Assembly (NCBI GenBank): GCA_963708865.1
Contig: CAVPUC010000009.1
Location: 186,001 to 250,000 of the forward strand
Length of the DNA: 64,000 bases
Direction: 5' to 3'
Source of the DNA: DAIDKA01 sp963708865
GTDB lineage: Bacteria; Pseudomonadota; Gammaproteobacteria; Steroidobacterales; Steroidobacteraceae
Positions 9,394-18,050 of this stretch are shown here, piece by piece (within the stretch, counting starts at the first letter, position 1; every line of letters starts with the position of its first letter). The notes beneath the pieces were generated by a model. That model was not told the origin of the DNA, ran no database searches, and worked only from the letters and a program-made list of their open reading frames with translations. A program made the position numbers and the translations under genes.

Positions 9394-10890
9394 CTAAAAC
9401 CGTGGCAATCCGGCGTGGCGGGCAGGAACCGCCTGCGCGTGCACATGCTCGCGACCCTGTTCGCTGCAGCGACTCAGCGTCGGAAACACTTTGCCCGGGT
9501 TGAACCGCAGCTGCGGATCAAAAACATATTTGATGCGGTGCTGCACCTGAAGATCGGTGGGGCCGAACTGGTAGGTCATCAGGTCGCGTTTCTCGATGCC
9601 GACGCCATGTTCCCCGGTGAGGACACCGCCCACATCCACACACAGCCTGAGAATGTCACTGCCAAAAGCTTCTGCACGTTCCAGCTCCCCGGGCAGATTG
9701 GCGTCATACAGGATGAGCGGATGCAGATTGCCATCGCCGGCGTGAAATACATTGGCCACGCGCAGGCCATGGCGGATCGACAGTTGCGCAATGGACTGCA
9801 GTACCGAGGCCAGCTCGTGCCGCGGAATGCTGCCATCCATGCACAGGTAGTCCGGACTGATGCGGCCGACGGCGGGAAATGCGGCCTTGCGGCCCGCCCA
9901 GAACCGCAACCGCTCCGCCTCATCCGCTGAAGCGCGGCAGGAGGTGGCGCCGTGCCGGGTGGCGAGGGCATGCACCCGCGCGATCAGCTCATCCACCTCG
10001 GCCGCGGGGCCGTCGAGTTCGACGATCAGCAGCGCCGCGGCGTCGAGCGGATAGCCCGCCGCCACGAAGTCCTCGGCGGCACGGATCGCCGGCCCATCCA
10101 TCATTTCCATGCCCGCCGGAATGATGCCGGCGGCGATCACATCCGCCACGCAGTCGCTGGCGCCGCCCGCCGTGTCGAAACCGATCAGCAACGCGCGCGC
10201 CGTCTGCGGCTTCGGCAGGATACGCACGGTCACCTCGGTGACGATGCCCAGCAGGCCCTCCGAGCCGATCAGCAACCCCAGCAGATCATAGTGGCCCGCA
10301 TCCAGATGCCGTCCGCCCAAACGCAGGATCTCGCCCGCCGGCGTCACCATTTCAATCCCCAAGACGTTGTGCGTGGTCAGTCCGTACTTGAGGCAGTGCA
10401 CGCCGCCGGAATTTTCGGCGACATTGCCGCCGATGGTGCAGGCGATCTGGCTGGACGGATCGGGCGCGTAGTAGAAATTACGCGCCGCCACCGCCTGGCT
10501 GATCGCAAGATTGGTCACGCCACTTTGGGCGATGACACAGCGATCCTCGTAATCGATCTCCAATATGCGATTGAAGCGTCCCATGCCCACGACAATGGCA
10601 TCCGCAACCGGCACGGCACCGCCGGACAGAGAGGTACCGGCGCCGCGCGGGATGATCCGGACGCCCTGCTGCTGGGCGAAGCGCAACACGGCGGCAACCT
10701 GCTCGGTGCTGTGCGGCAGGACCACGGCCAGCGGACGCTGACGATAAGCTGTCAGGGCGTCGGTTTCGTAGGCCCGCAGCAGCTCATCGTCATCGATGAC
10801 ATCGGATGGCGCCAGTAAGGCCCGCAGACCCGCGAGAATCGTGGCCTTGCGGGCAATGACGGCCGCGTCAGGCTGCGGTAGGCAAATCAT
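9394..10890 (-). CDS. glcD: Glycolate oxidase catalytic flavoprotein GlcD
   Basis: FAD-linked D-lactate/glycolate dehydrogenase type subunit of 498 residues, oxidising glycolate to glyoxylate. The PCMH FAD-binding region shows IIPRGAGTSLSGGAVP and CTIGGNVAENSGG; the C-terminal FAD-oxidase domain shows NVFHAGDGNLHPLI and the family ending GGVLTGEHGVGIEKR. The frame is intact. It heads glcD-glcE-glcF on the minus strand, with about 100 bases of divergent promoter space to the aldo/keto reductase. No GlcC-type regulator or glycolate permease is present nearby. Confidence 0.93.
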   Translation of the reverse strand: MICLPQPDAAVIARKATILAGLRALLAPSDVIDDDELLRAYETDALTAYRQRPLAVVLPHSTEQVAAVLRFAQQQGVRIIPRGAGTSLSGGAVPVADAIVVGMGRFNRILEIDYEDRCVIAQSGVTNLAISQAVAARNFYYAPDPSSQIACTIGGNVAENSGGVHCLKYGLTTHNVLGIEMVTPAGEILRLGGRHLDAGHYDLLGLLIGSEGLLGIVTEVTVRILPKPQTARALLIGFDTAGGASDCVADVIAAGIIPAGMEMMDGPAIRAAEDFVAAGYPLDAAALLIVELDGPAAEVDELIARVHALATRHGATSCRASADEAERLRFWAGRKAAFPAVGRISPDYLCMDGSIPRHELASVLQSIAQLSIRHGLRVANVFHAGDGNLHPLILYDANLPGELERAEAFGSDILRLCVDVGGVLTGEHGVGIEKRDLMTYQFGPTDLQVQHRIKYVFDPQLRFNPGKVFPTLSRCSEQGREHVHAQAVPARHAGLPRF

Positions 10891-10990
10891 GCGCGAGCAT
10901 GACCGAAAGGTTGCGGGCGCAGCAAGCCCGGTTCCGCGCCGGCGCGGCGCCGGTGTACGATTGGCTCACCCAGCCCCAAGGAGTGACGAG

Positions 10991-11933
10991 ATGACCCAGC
11001 CGCGTATGAACCGCCGTGATGCGCTCCGGGCCGCCCTCACCGTTGGGACCGCCATGGCCGTTTCCCGCACTGCCCTGTCGGCCAGCTCGGGCGCGACCAT
11101 CACCAAGGCCATTCCCTCCTCCGGCCAGAAGATCCCGGTCATCGGCGTCGGCACCAATAAATACGACGTGCAGGGTGCCGAGGACATCGCGCCGCTGCAG
11201 GCGGTTCTGGAGCAGCTGCCAATGCTGGGCGGCGCCGTCGTGGACACCGCGCCGCTGTACGGTCAGGCCGAAGGCGTCATCGGCGCTGTGATCGCAGACC
11301 TGCACAACCGTGATCGACTGTTCCTGGCCACGAAGGTCATGACCTCGGATGCCAAGGCCGGAGAGGCCTCCATGGAGGAGTCGATGCGGCGGCTCAAGAC
11401 CGACCACATCGACCTCATGCAGATCCACAACCTGGTCGGCGTCGAGGTCATGATCCCGGTACTTCAGGCCTGGAAAAAAGCGGGCCGCATCGGCTACTAC
11501 GGCATCACCACCTCCCAGCCCAACGCGCACGGACAGATGATGGATTACATGCGCCGTCTGCCCATGGACTTCATCCAGGTCGATTACTCCCTGGCTAACC
11601 GGGGGGCCGCGCAGGAAGTGCTGCCGCTCGCCGCGCAGAAAGGCATTGCCGTGATCGCCAATTCGCCCTTCGGCGGTCGGCGGTCGGCCGCCAGCGTCTT
11701 TGGTCAGGTAGCCGGCAAGCCGCTGCCGGACTGGGCCGCCGGCCATCCAGGTCACAAGCTGGAGCCAGCTGTTCCTGAAATACGTGGTCTCGCACCCGGC
11801 GATCACCTGTACGGTGCCCGGTACCACCACGGTGGGTCATCTGACGGACAACATGGCGGCCGCCCATGGAACGCTTCCGGATGCGCCGCTGCGTCAAAAG
11901 ATGGAGGCGCTCTGGGATAGCCTCAAATCCTGA
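10991..11933 (+). CDS. Tat-exported aldo/keto reductase (frameshifted)
   Basis: Aldo/keto reductase-fold protein with a likely twin-arginine signal: MTQPRMNRRDALRAALTV followed by a hydrophobic stretch ending near SASSG. Fold landmarks are IPVIGVGTNKYDV, DTAPLYGQAEGVIG with the catalytic-type tyrosine, LFLATKVM and DLMQIHNLV. The frame breaks at about 11738-11745 after PLPDWAA; one base later it continues IQVTSWSQLFLKYVVSHP and ends at the TGA at 11931-11933. Restored length is about 313 residues. An exported AKR is unusual because NADPH is cytoplasmic; this subfamily often carries such leaders and its role is not settled. Divergent from glcD. Confidence 0.8.
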
Positions 11934-12156
11934 CCGACGCACCGGTTTGATCCAAACCGCGGTTTGGCGGCCGGCCCCACGGGTGGCCGGGTGGACAAAA
12001 CTTGTCAACTCATGGGCCGCCAACCGCCAAAAAAGCCGCGGTTGTGCAGTCAATTATGCAAAGGGGCGTACTGGCGCGCACCCCGGTCACACGTGTATTG
12101 TGTCGCCGCGGTTCGCAAACGGCGCGCCCTTGATGTTCAGCTGTGAGTTAGGTGAT

Positions 12157-12498
12157 ATGACGAAAATCTACGTTGGAAATCTGCCCTTTTCCGCTGACGA
12201 GAGCCAGGTGCGTGCTCTGTTTGCGCAACATGGGACTGTTGAGTCCGTGAATGTAATCATGGACCGTGAAACGGGTCGTCCGCGCGGCTTTGCCTTTGTG
12301 GAAATGAGCAATGCCGACGCATCCCGCGCCATCCAGAGCCTGAACGGCTTTTCGATGGGCGGTCGCGCTCTGCGCGTGAATGAAGCCCAGGATCGCCCCC
12401 CAGGTGGTGGCGGCGGTCGTGGTCCGGGCGGCGGCGGCGGCGGCGGCCCGCGTCGCAGTGGTGGTGGCGGTGGTGGTGGCGGCCCAGGCCGGTACTGA
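12157..12498 (+). CDS. Glycine-rich RRM RNA-binding protein
   Basis: Single RNA-recognition motif protein of 113 residues. RNP2 is KIYVGNLPF at residues 3-11 and RNP1 is RGFAFVEM at about 44-51. The last 35 residues are almost only glycine with a few arginine and proline, like cold-inducible RNA-binding proteins of cyanobacteria and proteobacteria. ATG at 12157 is chosen because the RRM starts directly after it; the longer upstream reading has no family support. A strong hairpin follows 45 bases after the stop. Expected to bind RNA in the cytoplasm; the target is unknown. Confidence 0.92.
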   Translation: MTKIYVGNLPFSADESQVRALFAQHGTVESVNVIMDRETGRPRGFAFVEMSNADASRAIQSLNGFSMGGRALRVNEAQDRPPGGGGGRGPGGGGGGGPRRSGGGGGGGGPGRY

Positions 12499-12543
12499 CC
12501 CCGATTCCGGAACGCTCCTTCCGGAACTACTCAGAATGAGTAC

Positions 12544-12570
12544 CGTGTGTCCCGCATCGCGGGACACACG
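12544..12570 (+). terminator. Hairpin terminator after the RRM gene
   Basis: A perfect 12-base stem (CGTGTGTCCCGC against GCGGGACACACG) closes a three-base loop and is followed by TTCTTCG. It lies 45 bases after the RRM stop. The T-tract is short, so termination may be partial. Confidence 0.7.
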
Positions 12571-12717
12571 TTCTTCGCGTTCGCGCCGATCGCCGGCTGA
12601 CCGGGCGTCACCCCTCGTCAAACTGTATCTTTGCACCAGATTGCCGCGTTGCCGCAATCTTTCCGCACCGCACATGCTGCCTGCACCCGGGATTTCCGGG
12701 ACCAACAGGAAGCCATC

Positions 12718-12939
12718 ATGAGCAAGACAGCCGCTGCGGCGTATTTCAATGTCTTTACCGTCCGGGAGTTCGAAGGCGCCAGCGGCCAGAAGGCCAAGAG
12801 CTGGACGAAGGTGGGAATCGCCTTTCCCCATCGCGACGGGTCCGGGTTTCAACCTGGAGTTGTCGGCCCTGCCCCTGGATGGTCGGCTGGTCGCGCTCGG
12901 TTCCCGACGAAGAGGATGAGCGTGCAGCCGGCGAGTTGA
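12718..12939 (+). CDS. Small conserved-looking hypothetical protein (frameshifted)
   Basis: From the ATG at 12718 the protein begins MSKTAAAAYFNVFTVREFEG and continues through KAKSWTKVGIAFPHRDGSGF, a soluble, well-composed sequence. After GSGF the frame degrades; shifting one base at about 12845-12855 gives NLELSALPLDGRLVAL, and a second shift at about 12895-12905 gives VPDEEDERAAGEL. The intact protein would be about 70-75 residues. The pattern looks like a short single-domain protein I have the impression of having seen in other proteobacteria, but I cannot name a family or function. No partner gene is adjacent. Confidence 0.55.
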   Translation: MSKTAAAAYFNVFTVREFEGASGQKAKSWTKVGIAFPHRDGSGFQPGVVGPAPGWSAGRARFPTKRMSVQPAS

Positions 12940-12970
12940 CGGCGACATCCGGGCCAAATCGCGAACACAA

Positions 12971-13002
12971 AAAAAGAGGCCCGCCGAAGCGGGCCTCTTC
13001 AT
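12971..13002 (-). terminator. Intrinsic terminator of the small basic secreted protein
   Basis: A nine-base stem (GAGGCCCGC against GCGGGCCTC) with a four-base loop is followed, on the minus strand, by seven T. It stands 25 bases after the stop of the minus-strand gene ending at 13025 and is the clearest rho-independent terminator in the window. Confidence 0.85.
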
Positions 13003-13024
13003 CGATCAAGTCGATGACGGATCT

Positions 13025-13207
13025 TTACTTCGCCGCCGGCGCAGACGAAGTCGCAGCCTTGTGCTTCTTGGCAACATGGTGCTTCTTGGCATGAGTCATC
13101 GAAGTCTTCGCATCGGCGGAAGGGGCGGAAGAGGCAGGCGCATCGGCAGCCATCACCGGACCGGCCAACAGGATCAGGGCGAGAGCAGGAACGAGTTTGC
13201 TAACCAC
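13025..13207 (-). CDS. Small secreted Lys/His/Ala-rich protein
   Basis: A 60-residue protein with a clear signal peptide: MVSKLVPALALILLAGPVMA, cleaved after AMA-like 'VMAAD'. The mature part of about 40 residues is alanine/serine-rich with a basic block of lysine and histidine (HAKKHHVAKKHK). This composition resembles acid-shock/periplasmic basic peptides, but no family can be named. A strong terminator follows at 12971-13002, supporting that it is a real monocistronic gene. Confidence 0.7.
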   Translation of the reverse strand: MVSKLVPALALILLAGPVMAADAPASSAPSADAKTSMTHAKKHHVAKKHKAATSSAPAAK

Positions 13208-13489
13208 GAGTCGTCTCCATTGAGGAATATAAGTACGCTGGCAACCAACGGCATCAAATCAATTCTGTTGAAACCCTTGTGGACCGCTATGCACAGCGAC
13301 AAGGCATTTCCAGTGATTACAACGCTTCACGGGGGGCAGAGCGTACACGAGCGTGTAAGCGCTGCAATATCTTCTCTATTAATTCGCAGTAAGGATGGCA
13401 ACCCGACGTTTTTACGGGAATTCTTTACCAGGACTCTGCCGCAAAAAAGGGCAGCAATTGACGCCTCAACAGTTACGCGGCGACGCAGT

Positions 13490-14466
13490 CCGCAGCGGCC
13501 CATCGCAAGCTGCCTGCACCACGGTCGTGCGTGCCAGCAGTGGCTCGGCCTCATCACTTTGCTGACCTGGGTGGGGTCGCCGCCGAGGCAGCCAGAGCAT
13601 GGAACGATTGCGGCCACGGGGTCGTCGCGGCCGTGGCATGGCAACACCTGACGCCCATGGCCCGTGCACAGCCGGGCGGACTGTTGCGTCAGAACCCCAA
13701 GACTATCCCGCCTGGGTGGCGGGCGTCGCCCCCGATCAGCGCGCTGCGATCGCGTTTGTGTCCGCCGCTACCTGGCCGGATGCCATCAAGCGCGAAGCGG
13801 GCTACCTGAACGAGGTGAGCGGCCACAAAGTCCGGACGCCGATCAGAACAGTGGCTACCAGGACCTGGCTGAACACCGCTATTGGCACTGCGTGGATGTG
13901 CCCTTCTCCCCCGATGGCACCGCGTGCCGCGCGCGATCCCGATGCCGAATGCGACCACGCGGTATCGAGGATTTCCGCAAGGTGCTCGCCGACCCGAGGC
14001 AGCGCCGTCGACCAGGTCTTACGATCTCTGCTGGCTGCTGCACCGGGTCGGGAACCTTCACCGACCCGTGCATGCTGTATCGCGCTTCAGGCGGCAACTG
14101 CCCGAGGGCGATCTGGGCGGCAACCGGATCCGATTGTGCGCGCCGCCGTGTCGTCTGACGGCTGCACTATTATTGGGATGCGGCATCGGGCTACGGCACA
14201 CCGGCCGAAGCGCAGGCGCTCGCGAGCCAGCTGCCTGCCCCTGCGGCACGTCGCATGACCGATACCCGTGTGCTGGACTGGCAGATGAAGCAGTCGATCG
14301 CCCGCCGGGTGGCGTATCGGCCCCGGTCGGCTCGGGTTCCGGCCCCTGCCCGCTGACGCCCCACTATCGCGAACAGGCGCGGGTCGTCGCGCGCCGCCAG
14401 GTGGCACTGGCCGCTCGGCGGCTCGCGGTGCTGCTCAATGCTGCGTTGGGCAGCGACGGATTTTGA
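13490..14466 (+). pseudogene. Shattered S1/P1-type nuclease
   Basis: No single frame covers this stretch, but joining frames gives an S1/P1 single-strand nuclease (zinc phospholipase C/P1 fold). The pieces in order are WLGLITLLTWVG (leader), AWNDCGHGVVAAVAWQHL with the mature N-terminal Trp and following His, DYPAWVAGVAPDQRAAIAF, SAATWPDAIKREAGY with the metal Asp, QDLAEHRYWHCVDVPFSPDG, SYDLCWLLHRVGNLHRPVHA, EGDLGGNRIRL and LHYYWDAASGYGTPAEAQ. At least seven frame changes occur within 1 kb, much denser than elsewhere. In LLHRVGNLHRPVH the usual GD is GN, so a metal ligand may be lost too. The start cannot be fixed; the stop is at 14464-14466. Confidence 0.75.
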
Positions 14467-14788
14467 ACCCGCCGCGTGCGCAATACGTTCGCTGATGCAG
14501 TGCGACTCACAATGGCGATCATGCCGCAAGGTGCGAATGACACGCAGGTGTTCAGTTTTTGCGCACCTTAACGGAAACCCTTCAGGCGCTGCGTATACGA
14601 GATTTTCAAGTGGGTCTTTGCACACAGTTATACACAGCTTCTGTGGATAACTGTCTCGCCAAATGCATAGCCGTCGAGGCGCAGCAAGTCAACCGCGGCG
14701 ATGCTTGACGGGTGCGTTACGCGATGTCTTGCCTTGCGCGTCGTCTCGCGAGAAACTCCGATGCGCCGGCAATACATCAGTAAGGCCT
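14467..14788. other. Intergenic region with a DnaA-box pair
   Basis: This gap of about 320 bases holds no supported gene. It is more A+T-rich than its surroundings and contains the inverted DnaA-box pair listed separately. It should also carry the promoter of the histone-like gene, but I cannot pick convincing -35/-10 boxes. Confidence 0.5.
14625..14653. repeat. Inverted pair of DnaA boxes
   Basis: TTATACACA on the plus strand (14628-14636) faces TTATCCACA on the minus strand (14642-14650). The second is the perfect DnaA-box consensus and the first differs at one base. They lie in a 13-base inverted repeat with one mismatch and a three-base spacer, so the site can also form a hairpin. No dnaA, dnaN or gidA is near, so this is unlikely to be oriC itself. 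Confidence 0.6.
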
Positions 14789-15368
14789 ATGAAGCAATCC
14801 CCTGCAGCGACGGATCGGAAGGATCCTGAGGCCAGCGCCCAACTGGGCGCCGCGGTGGCTCAAGCCCGATTGCGGGTGGATGTCGCCAAGCAAAGCGTCA
14901 GGCTCGCCAAGGAGGAACTCAAGCGCGCGCGCAAACGCATCAAGGATGCCAAGCGCGAAGTGCGTCGCGCACGCAAGCGTGCCAGCATTGCGCGCAAGGT
15001 GTGGAAGCAGGCGCGTCGGATCAACCCGGCCGCTTCGCGCACGGCAAGCCGCACTGTTGCCACGGCGAAGAAAGCCCGGCGCCCGAAGCGCTCGGCGCGA
15101 AAAACTTCACGGCCCGCTCAGAAGGCCGCAGCCCGTGCATCGGTGCACCGGCCGCCTACGGCGAAAAAGCGCCCGGTTGCCCGAAAGCGCAACGTGCGCA
15201 AGGCCGCCGTCCGCACCGCCCCGATCCGAACAGCCGCCGCCGAAGAGCGACATGCCCGCGCCGGCCACCCCCGCACGCAAACCGCGTCCCAAGGCACCAG
15301 CTGTTGCACAGTCAACACCGACGTTGCCGGCCGAGGTATCCGACACCAAACCCCCGACGACCACCTAG
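14789..15368 (+). CDS. Histone H1-like Lys/Arg/Ala-rich protein (frameshifted)
   Basis: Starting at ATG 14789 (MKQSPAATDRKDPEAS), the protein has a charged helical segment (residues about 20-70, heptad-like LAKEELKRARKRIKDAK) and then a long Lys/Arg/Ala/Pro tail with AKK, RPK and ARK repeats, as in AlgP and other bacterial histone H1-like proteins that coat DNA. The frame shifts at about 15238; one base later it reads PKSDMPAPATPARKPRPK and ends KPPTTT at 15368. Restored length is about 192 residues. Expected role is nucleoid binding; assignment rests on composition only. Confidence 0.65.
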
Positions 15369-15376
15369 CGGCCGGT

Positions 15377-16180
15377 TCACTCGGCCGGATCGGTGTCGAA
15401 GCCGATGATCCGGGCCACCTCGTCCACAGCACGGACATTGCCCAGCACCACATCGTATTTCCCGGGACCATAGTGCGAGCGACGGATGCGGCAGGCGCCG
15501 CCGGCCTCCTCCACAATGACCTCGGTGGCCGCAATGTCCCAGCGGTTCAATCCCAGCTCCACCAACGCATCGAGCGCACCGCGCGCTGCCATGGCGTGCG
15601 ACCAGCAGTCGTGGCAGCCGCGCAGGTGGCTACCTGCGCGCATCAGGCGCTCGAAGCCGGCCGACATCCCGGCCCGCTCGAAATTGGCGGGAGGCACATG
15701 CGCCACGATGCACTCGCGGATAGGGCGCTGCGGTGCGACGCGGATCGGTACGCCATTGCACCACGCGCCGCGGCCCCTGGCGGCCCAATAGGTCTCGGCT
15801 GCGGCCGGCAAGTGAATGGCACCGACCAGGGCACGTTGCGGCTGCAGGGACTCAAACGCCAACAAAGTACCGAACGTCGGCAGGCCGCGGGTGAATCCGA
15901 GGGTGCCATCGATCGGATCGAGCACCCAGCGATGTGTCGGGGCGGTCAGCTGCGACTCGCCCAAGCCGAACTCCTCGCCCAGTAACGGCCACGGGCCGGC
16001 CTTGGCGACCAGCTCGCGGATGAGCCGTTCAGCCTGCCGATCGCAGCGGGTGACGACTGACCCATCGGCCTTCAGATCAACCTGCAGCTGCGGGCTGCGA
16101 AATTCCTCAAGGATCATTGCGGCCGGGGCCGCCGCCGCCGTCCTGGCCAGTTCCAACAGCTCCTCCAGTGATGCGTCCAT
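15377..16180 (-). CDS. Inositol-phosphatase-family phosphatase (HisN-like)
   Basis: Mg2+-dependent phosphatase of the inositol monophosphatase family, 267 residues. The metal motifs are complete: LLGEEFG (Glu pair), WVLDPIDGTLGFTRGLPTFG (DPIDGT) and NRWDIAATEVIVEEAGG (WD). The combination DPIDGTLGFTRG with a 260-residue length is typical of histidinol-phosphate phosphatase HisN, though 3'-phosphoadenosine or inositol phosphates remain possible. It is convergent with the H1-like gene and has no operon partner. Confidence 0.8.
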   Translation of the reverse strand: MDASLEELLELARTAAAAPAAMILEEFRSPQLQVDLKADGSVVTRCDRQAERLIRELVAKAGPWPLLGEEFGLGESQLTAPTHRWVLDPIDGTLGFTRGLPTFGTLLAFESLQPQRALVGAIHLPAAAETYWAARGRGAWCNGVPIRVAPQRPIRECIVAHVPPANFERAGMSAGFERLMRAGSHLRGCHDCWSHAMAARGALDALVELGLNRWDIAATEVIVEEAGGACRIRRSHYGPGKYDVVLGNVRAVDEVARIIGFDTDPAE

Positions 16181-16277
16181 GCATTAAGCCTATGCAACAG
16201 AATGATGATTGACCAGTGATCGATGGCCCGTGATAGGCTCACGACTGGTTCATGGGGTGGGACCGGGGGAGCGGCAT

Positions 16278-16868
16278 ATGGCTACCCGAACGCGGGAAGA
16301 CCGGCGACTGCGCCTGCTGAGCGCCGTGTGCCTGGGGCTGTCTGAAGTCGAGCGCACCGATTGCGGCGCCCACGCGGATTTCCGCGTGCGTGGCAAGATA
16401 TTCGCCTACTTCCTGCGCAATCATGGTGGCGATGGCATCACCGCCGCCTGCTTCAAATCGCATCTCGGCGAGCATGTCGAACATGTGAAGCGCGCGCCCG
16501 ACCGGTTCTATCTGCCGCGCTTCCTCGGCCGTCGCGGCTGGTGTGGACTGCGGCTGGATCAAGGCGACATCGACTGGGATGAAGTGCGGGCACTGGCCCT
16601 GATCAGCTATAACCTCGCGGCGCCAAAAGCGCTGCGCACCGCGCCCGGACCCGTTGCGAACGCCCTTACCGGCCAGTCACTGGTAAGAGGTGCGCCGGCG
16701 GCGGTGGTGAGTCTCGACCGCGCCGCTGCCCAGATCGTCAATGGAAATCATCTCGGCATCGGGCGGATTGCCGAAGACGATAGAGAACCGCCGCAGCCAT
16801 TGCGGCCCACGGCATTGCCGGAGGCCGCGAGCATCAGATCGAGCGGCGGGCTTCGCGGCCGCCGCTAG
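16278..16868 (+). CDS. MmcQ/YjbR-family protein
   Basis: The first 115 residues match the MmcQ/YjbR family (CyaY-like DNA-binding fold): LGLSEVERTDCGAHADFRVRGKIFAYF, FYLPRFLGRRGWCGLRLD and DIDWDEVRALALISYNLAAPK. ATG 16278 is preferred to 16209 because the domain begins soon after it. Beyond residue 118 the sequence turns into a low-complexity tail without family support, probably a reading past a lost stop or after a frame change near 16640-16680. Function of the family is unknown, with weak evidence for DNA binding. Confidence 0.75.
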   Translation: MATRTREDRRLRLLSAVCLGLSEVERTDCGAHADFRVRGKIFAYFLRNHGGDGITAACFKSHLGEHVEHVKRAPDRFYLPRFLGRRGWCGLRLDQGDIDWDEVRALALISYNLAAPKALRTAPGPVANALTGQSLVRGAPAAVVSLDRAAAQIVNGNHLGIGRIAEDDREPPQPLRPTALPEAASIRSSGGLRGRR

Positions 16869-16912
16869 CAGACCCCCGGGCCATGCCCGTCCCGATATCG
16901 GGAAAAACCAAA

Positions 16913-17092
16913 TCAGATCCTCTTGACAGCGAGCTTGACCCGCTTCTGCCAGGCCTTGAAGCGGACAGCCGCCTCGCTGCGCTTCAACTGACGGGCGATT
17001 TTGCGGACGCCCTCTTTGCCGGCAAGCTTTCGCAGAGTTTTCAGTTCATCGGTGGTCCAAAGAACACGTTTACGGCGTGTGGTACGCGGCAT
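16913..17092 (-). CDS. Small basic Myb/SANT-like protein
   Basis: A 59-residue protein from MPRTTRRKRVLWTTDELKTL. The tri-helical pattern WT..EL..LR.LAGKEGVRKIARQLKRSEAAVRFKA resembles a Myb/SANT-type helix-turn-helix in which the third helix (SEAAVRFKAWQKRVKL) would contact DNA. It is very basic. The start is set at 17092, since the four codons before it add nothing to the domain. Short proteins of this kind are frequent in proteobacteria and unstudied; a DNA-binding role is inferred from the fold pattern. Confidence 0.7.
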   Translation of the reverse strand: MPRTTRRKRVLWTTDELKTLRKLAGKEGVRKIARQLKRSEAAVRFKAWQKRVKLAVKRI

Positions 17093-17250
17093 CGCTGGCT
17101 CCAATAAGAATTGTCTTCAAAAATTTTCCAGGCGCGAATCTTACTCCATGATCACCTGGATTTGAATCAGAACGGGTCATTTGGTTCAATGATTGCCATG
17201 CATTTACGAAAAACAATTTGTCAATTTGCATTCACGACACAATCAATCAA

Positions 17251-17923
17251 ATGTCCTCTGCAAGCGTGAACCAGGCACCGCACATCGCGGCGCTTTTTGC
17301 CGAAGGTGCGGTCGCTTATCAAACGCAGGACTGCGTTCGCGGCCGATTCGCTGCTGGCGGAGGAACAGCAGTTTCTGTCAAACGCCGTGCCCAAGAGAAT
17401 TCACGAATTCGCCGGCGGTCGGGCCTGCGCGCGCGCAGGCCTCGCGCAGCTCGGCTACCGCGCCGTTGCGTTGCCGATGGGAACCGATCGCGTACCGGTG
17501 TGGCCCGTGGGGACGACCGGCAGCATCACGCACAGCGGCGGCTTTTGCGCGGCGGTCGTGGCGAACTGCGCGCAAATTCGCGCACTAGGGCTTGATGTGG
17601 AGTCCGCCGACTCGGTCAACCCGCACCTCTGGCGCCGTATCTGTACGCCAGCGGAGCTCGCACTGCTGCAATCGCAGGATGAGCGCAGTGCCCTGATGTC
17701 GGCGACGTTGATATTCAGCGCCAAGGAAGCATTTTACAAATGCCAGCACACCCTGACGGGGCAGTGGCTGAAGTTCGCCGACATCAGCATCACCATTGAG
17801 TCAAACTTCTTCACCGTACAACCGAATCAGTCATTGCAAATTGAGAACCACAGTCCGGGCCCGTGGCGGGGTCAGTACCGATGCGAGGCGGGGTATGTGA
17901 TCACGGGTTTGTGCATCGTCTGA
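17251..17923 (+). CDS. EntD/Sfp-type 4'-phosphopantetheinyl transferase
   Basis: Transfers phosphopantetheine from CoA to carrier proteins. The two family motifs are present: GLDVESADS (Mg2+ binding) and FSAKEAFYKCQ; the N-terminal conserved segment is VPKRIHEFAGGRACARAGLAQLG. The frame from 17297 covers these intact with 208 residues. The upstream frame from ATG 17251 (MSSASVNQAPHIAALFAEGAVAYQTQ) looks like the missing N-terminal helix, implying one extra base at about 17320-17330. No polyketide, siderophore or peptide synthetase is nearby, so it probably serves clusters elsewhere. Confidence 0.85.
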
Positions 17924-18004
17924 TGCGGATCGGGCCGCCCATGGCACCGGGCATGCCTTTCATACCAAAAGGGTCGACCCCCCCTTCGCACCCGCTTATC
18001 CTTA

Positions 18005-18020
18005 CGGGGCCGACCCCGTA
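18005..18020 (+). terminator. Possible hairpin after the phosphopantetheinyl transferase
   Basis: ACGGGG and CCCCGT form a six-base stem around CCGA, followed by AGGTCTATTATTG. It lies between the transferase stop and the efflux gene start. The lack of a T-run makes this only a possible terminator or 5' hairpin. Confidence 0.35.
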
Positions 18021-18050
18021 GGTCTATTATTGATAAGAAAGGACGCTTGG

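Noticed and set aside
9952..10818. A 288-codon plus-strand frame opposite glcD
   Set aside because: Antisense of intact glcD.
12400..12495. GGC/GGT-rich stretch that looks like a tandem repeat
   Set aside because: It is the glycine-rich tail of the RRM protein.
14620..14655. Chromosome replication origin
   Set aside because: Only two DnaA boxes and none of the usual neighbours (dnaA, dnaN, recF, gidA, parA) are present.
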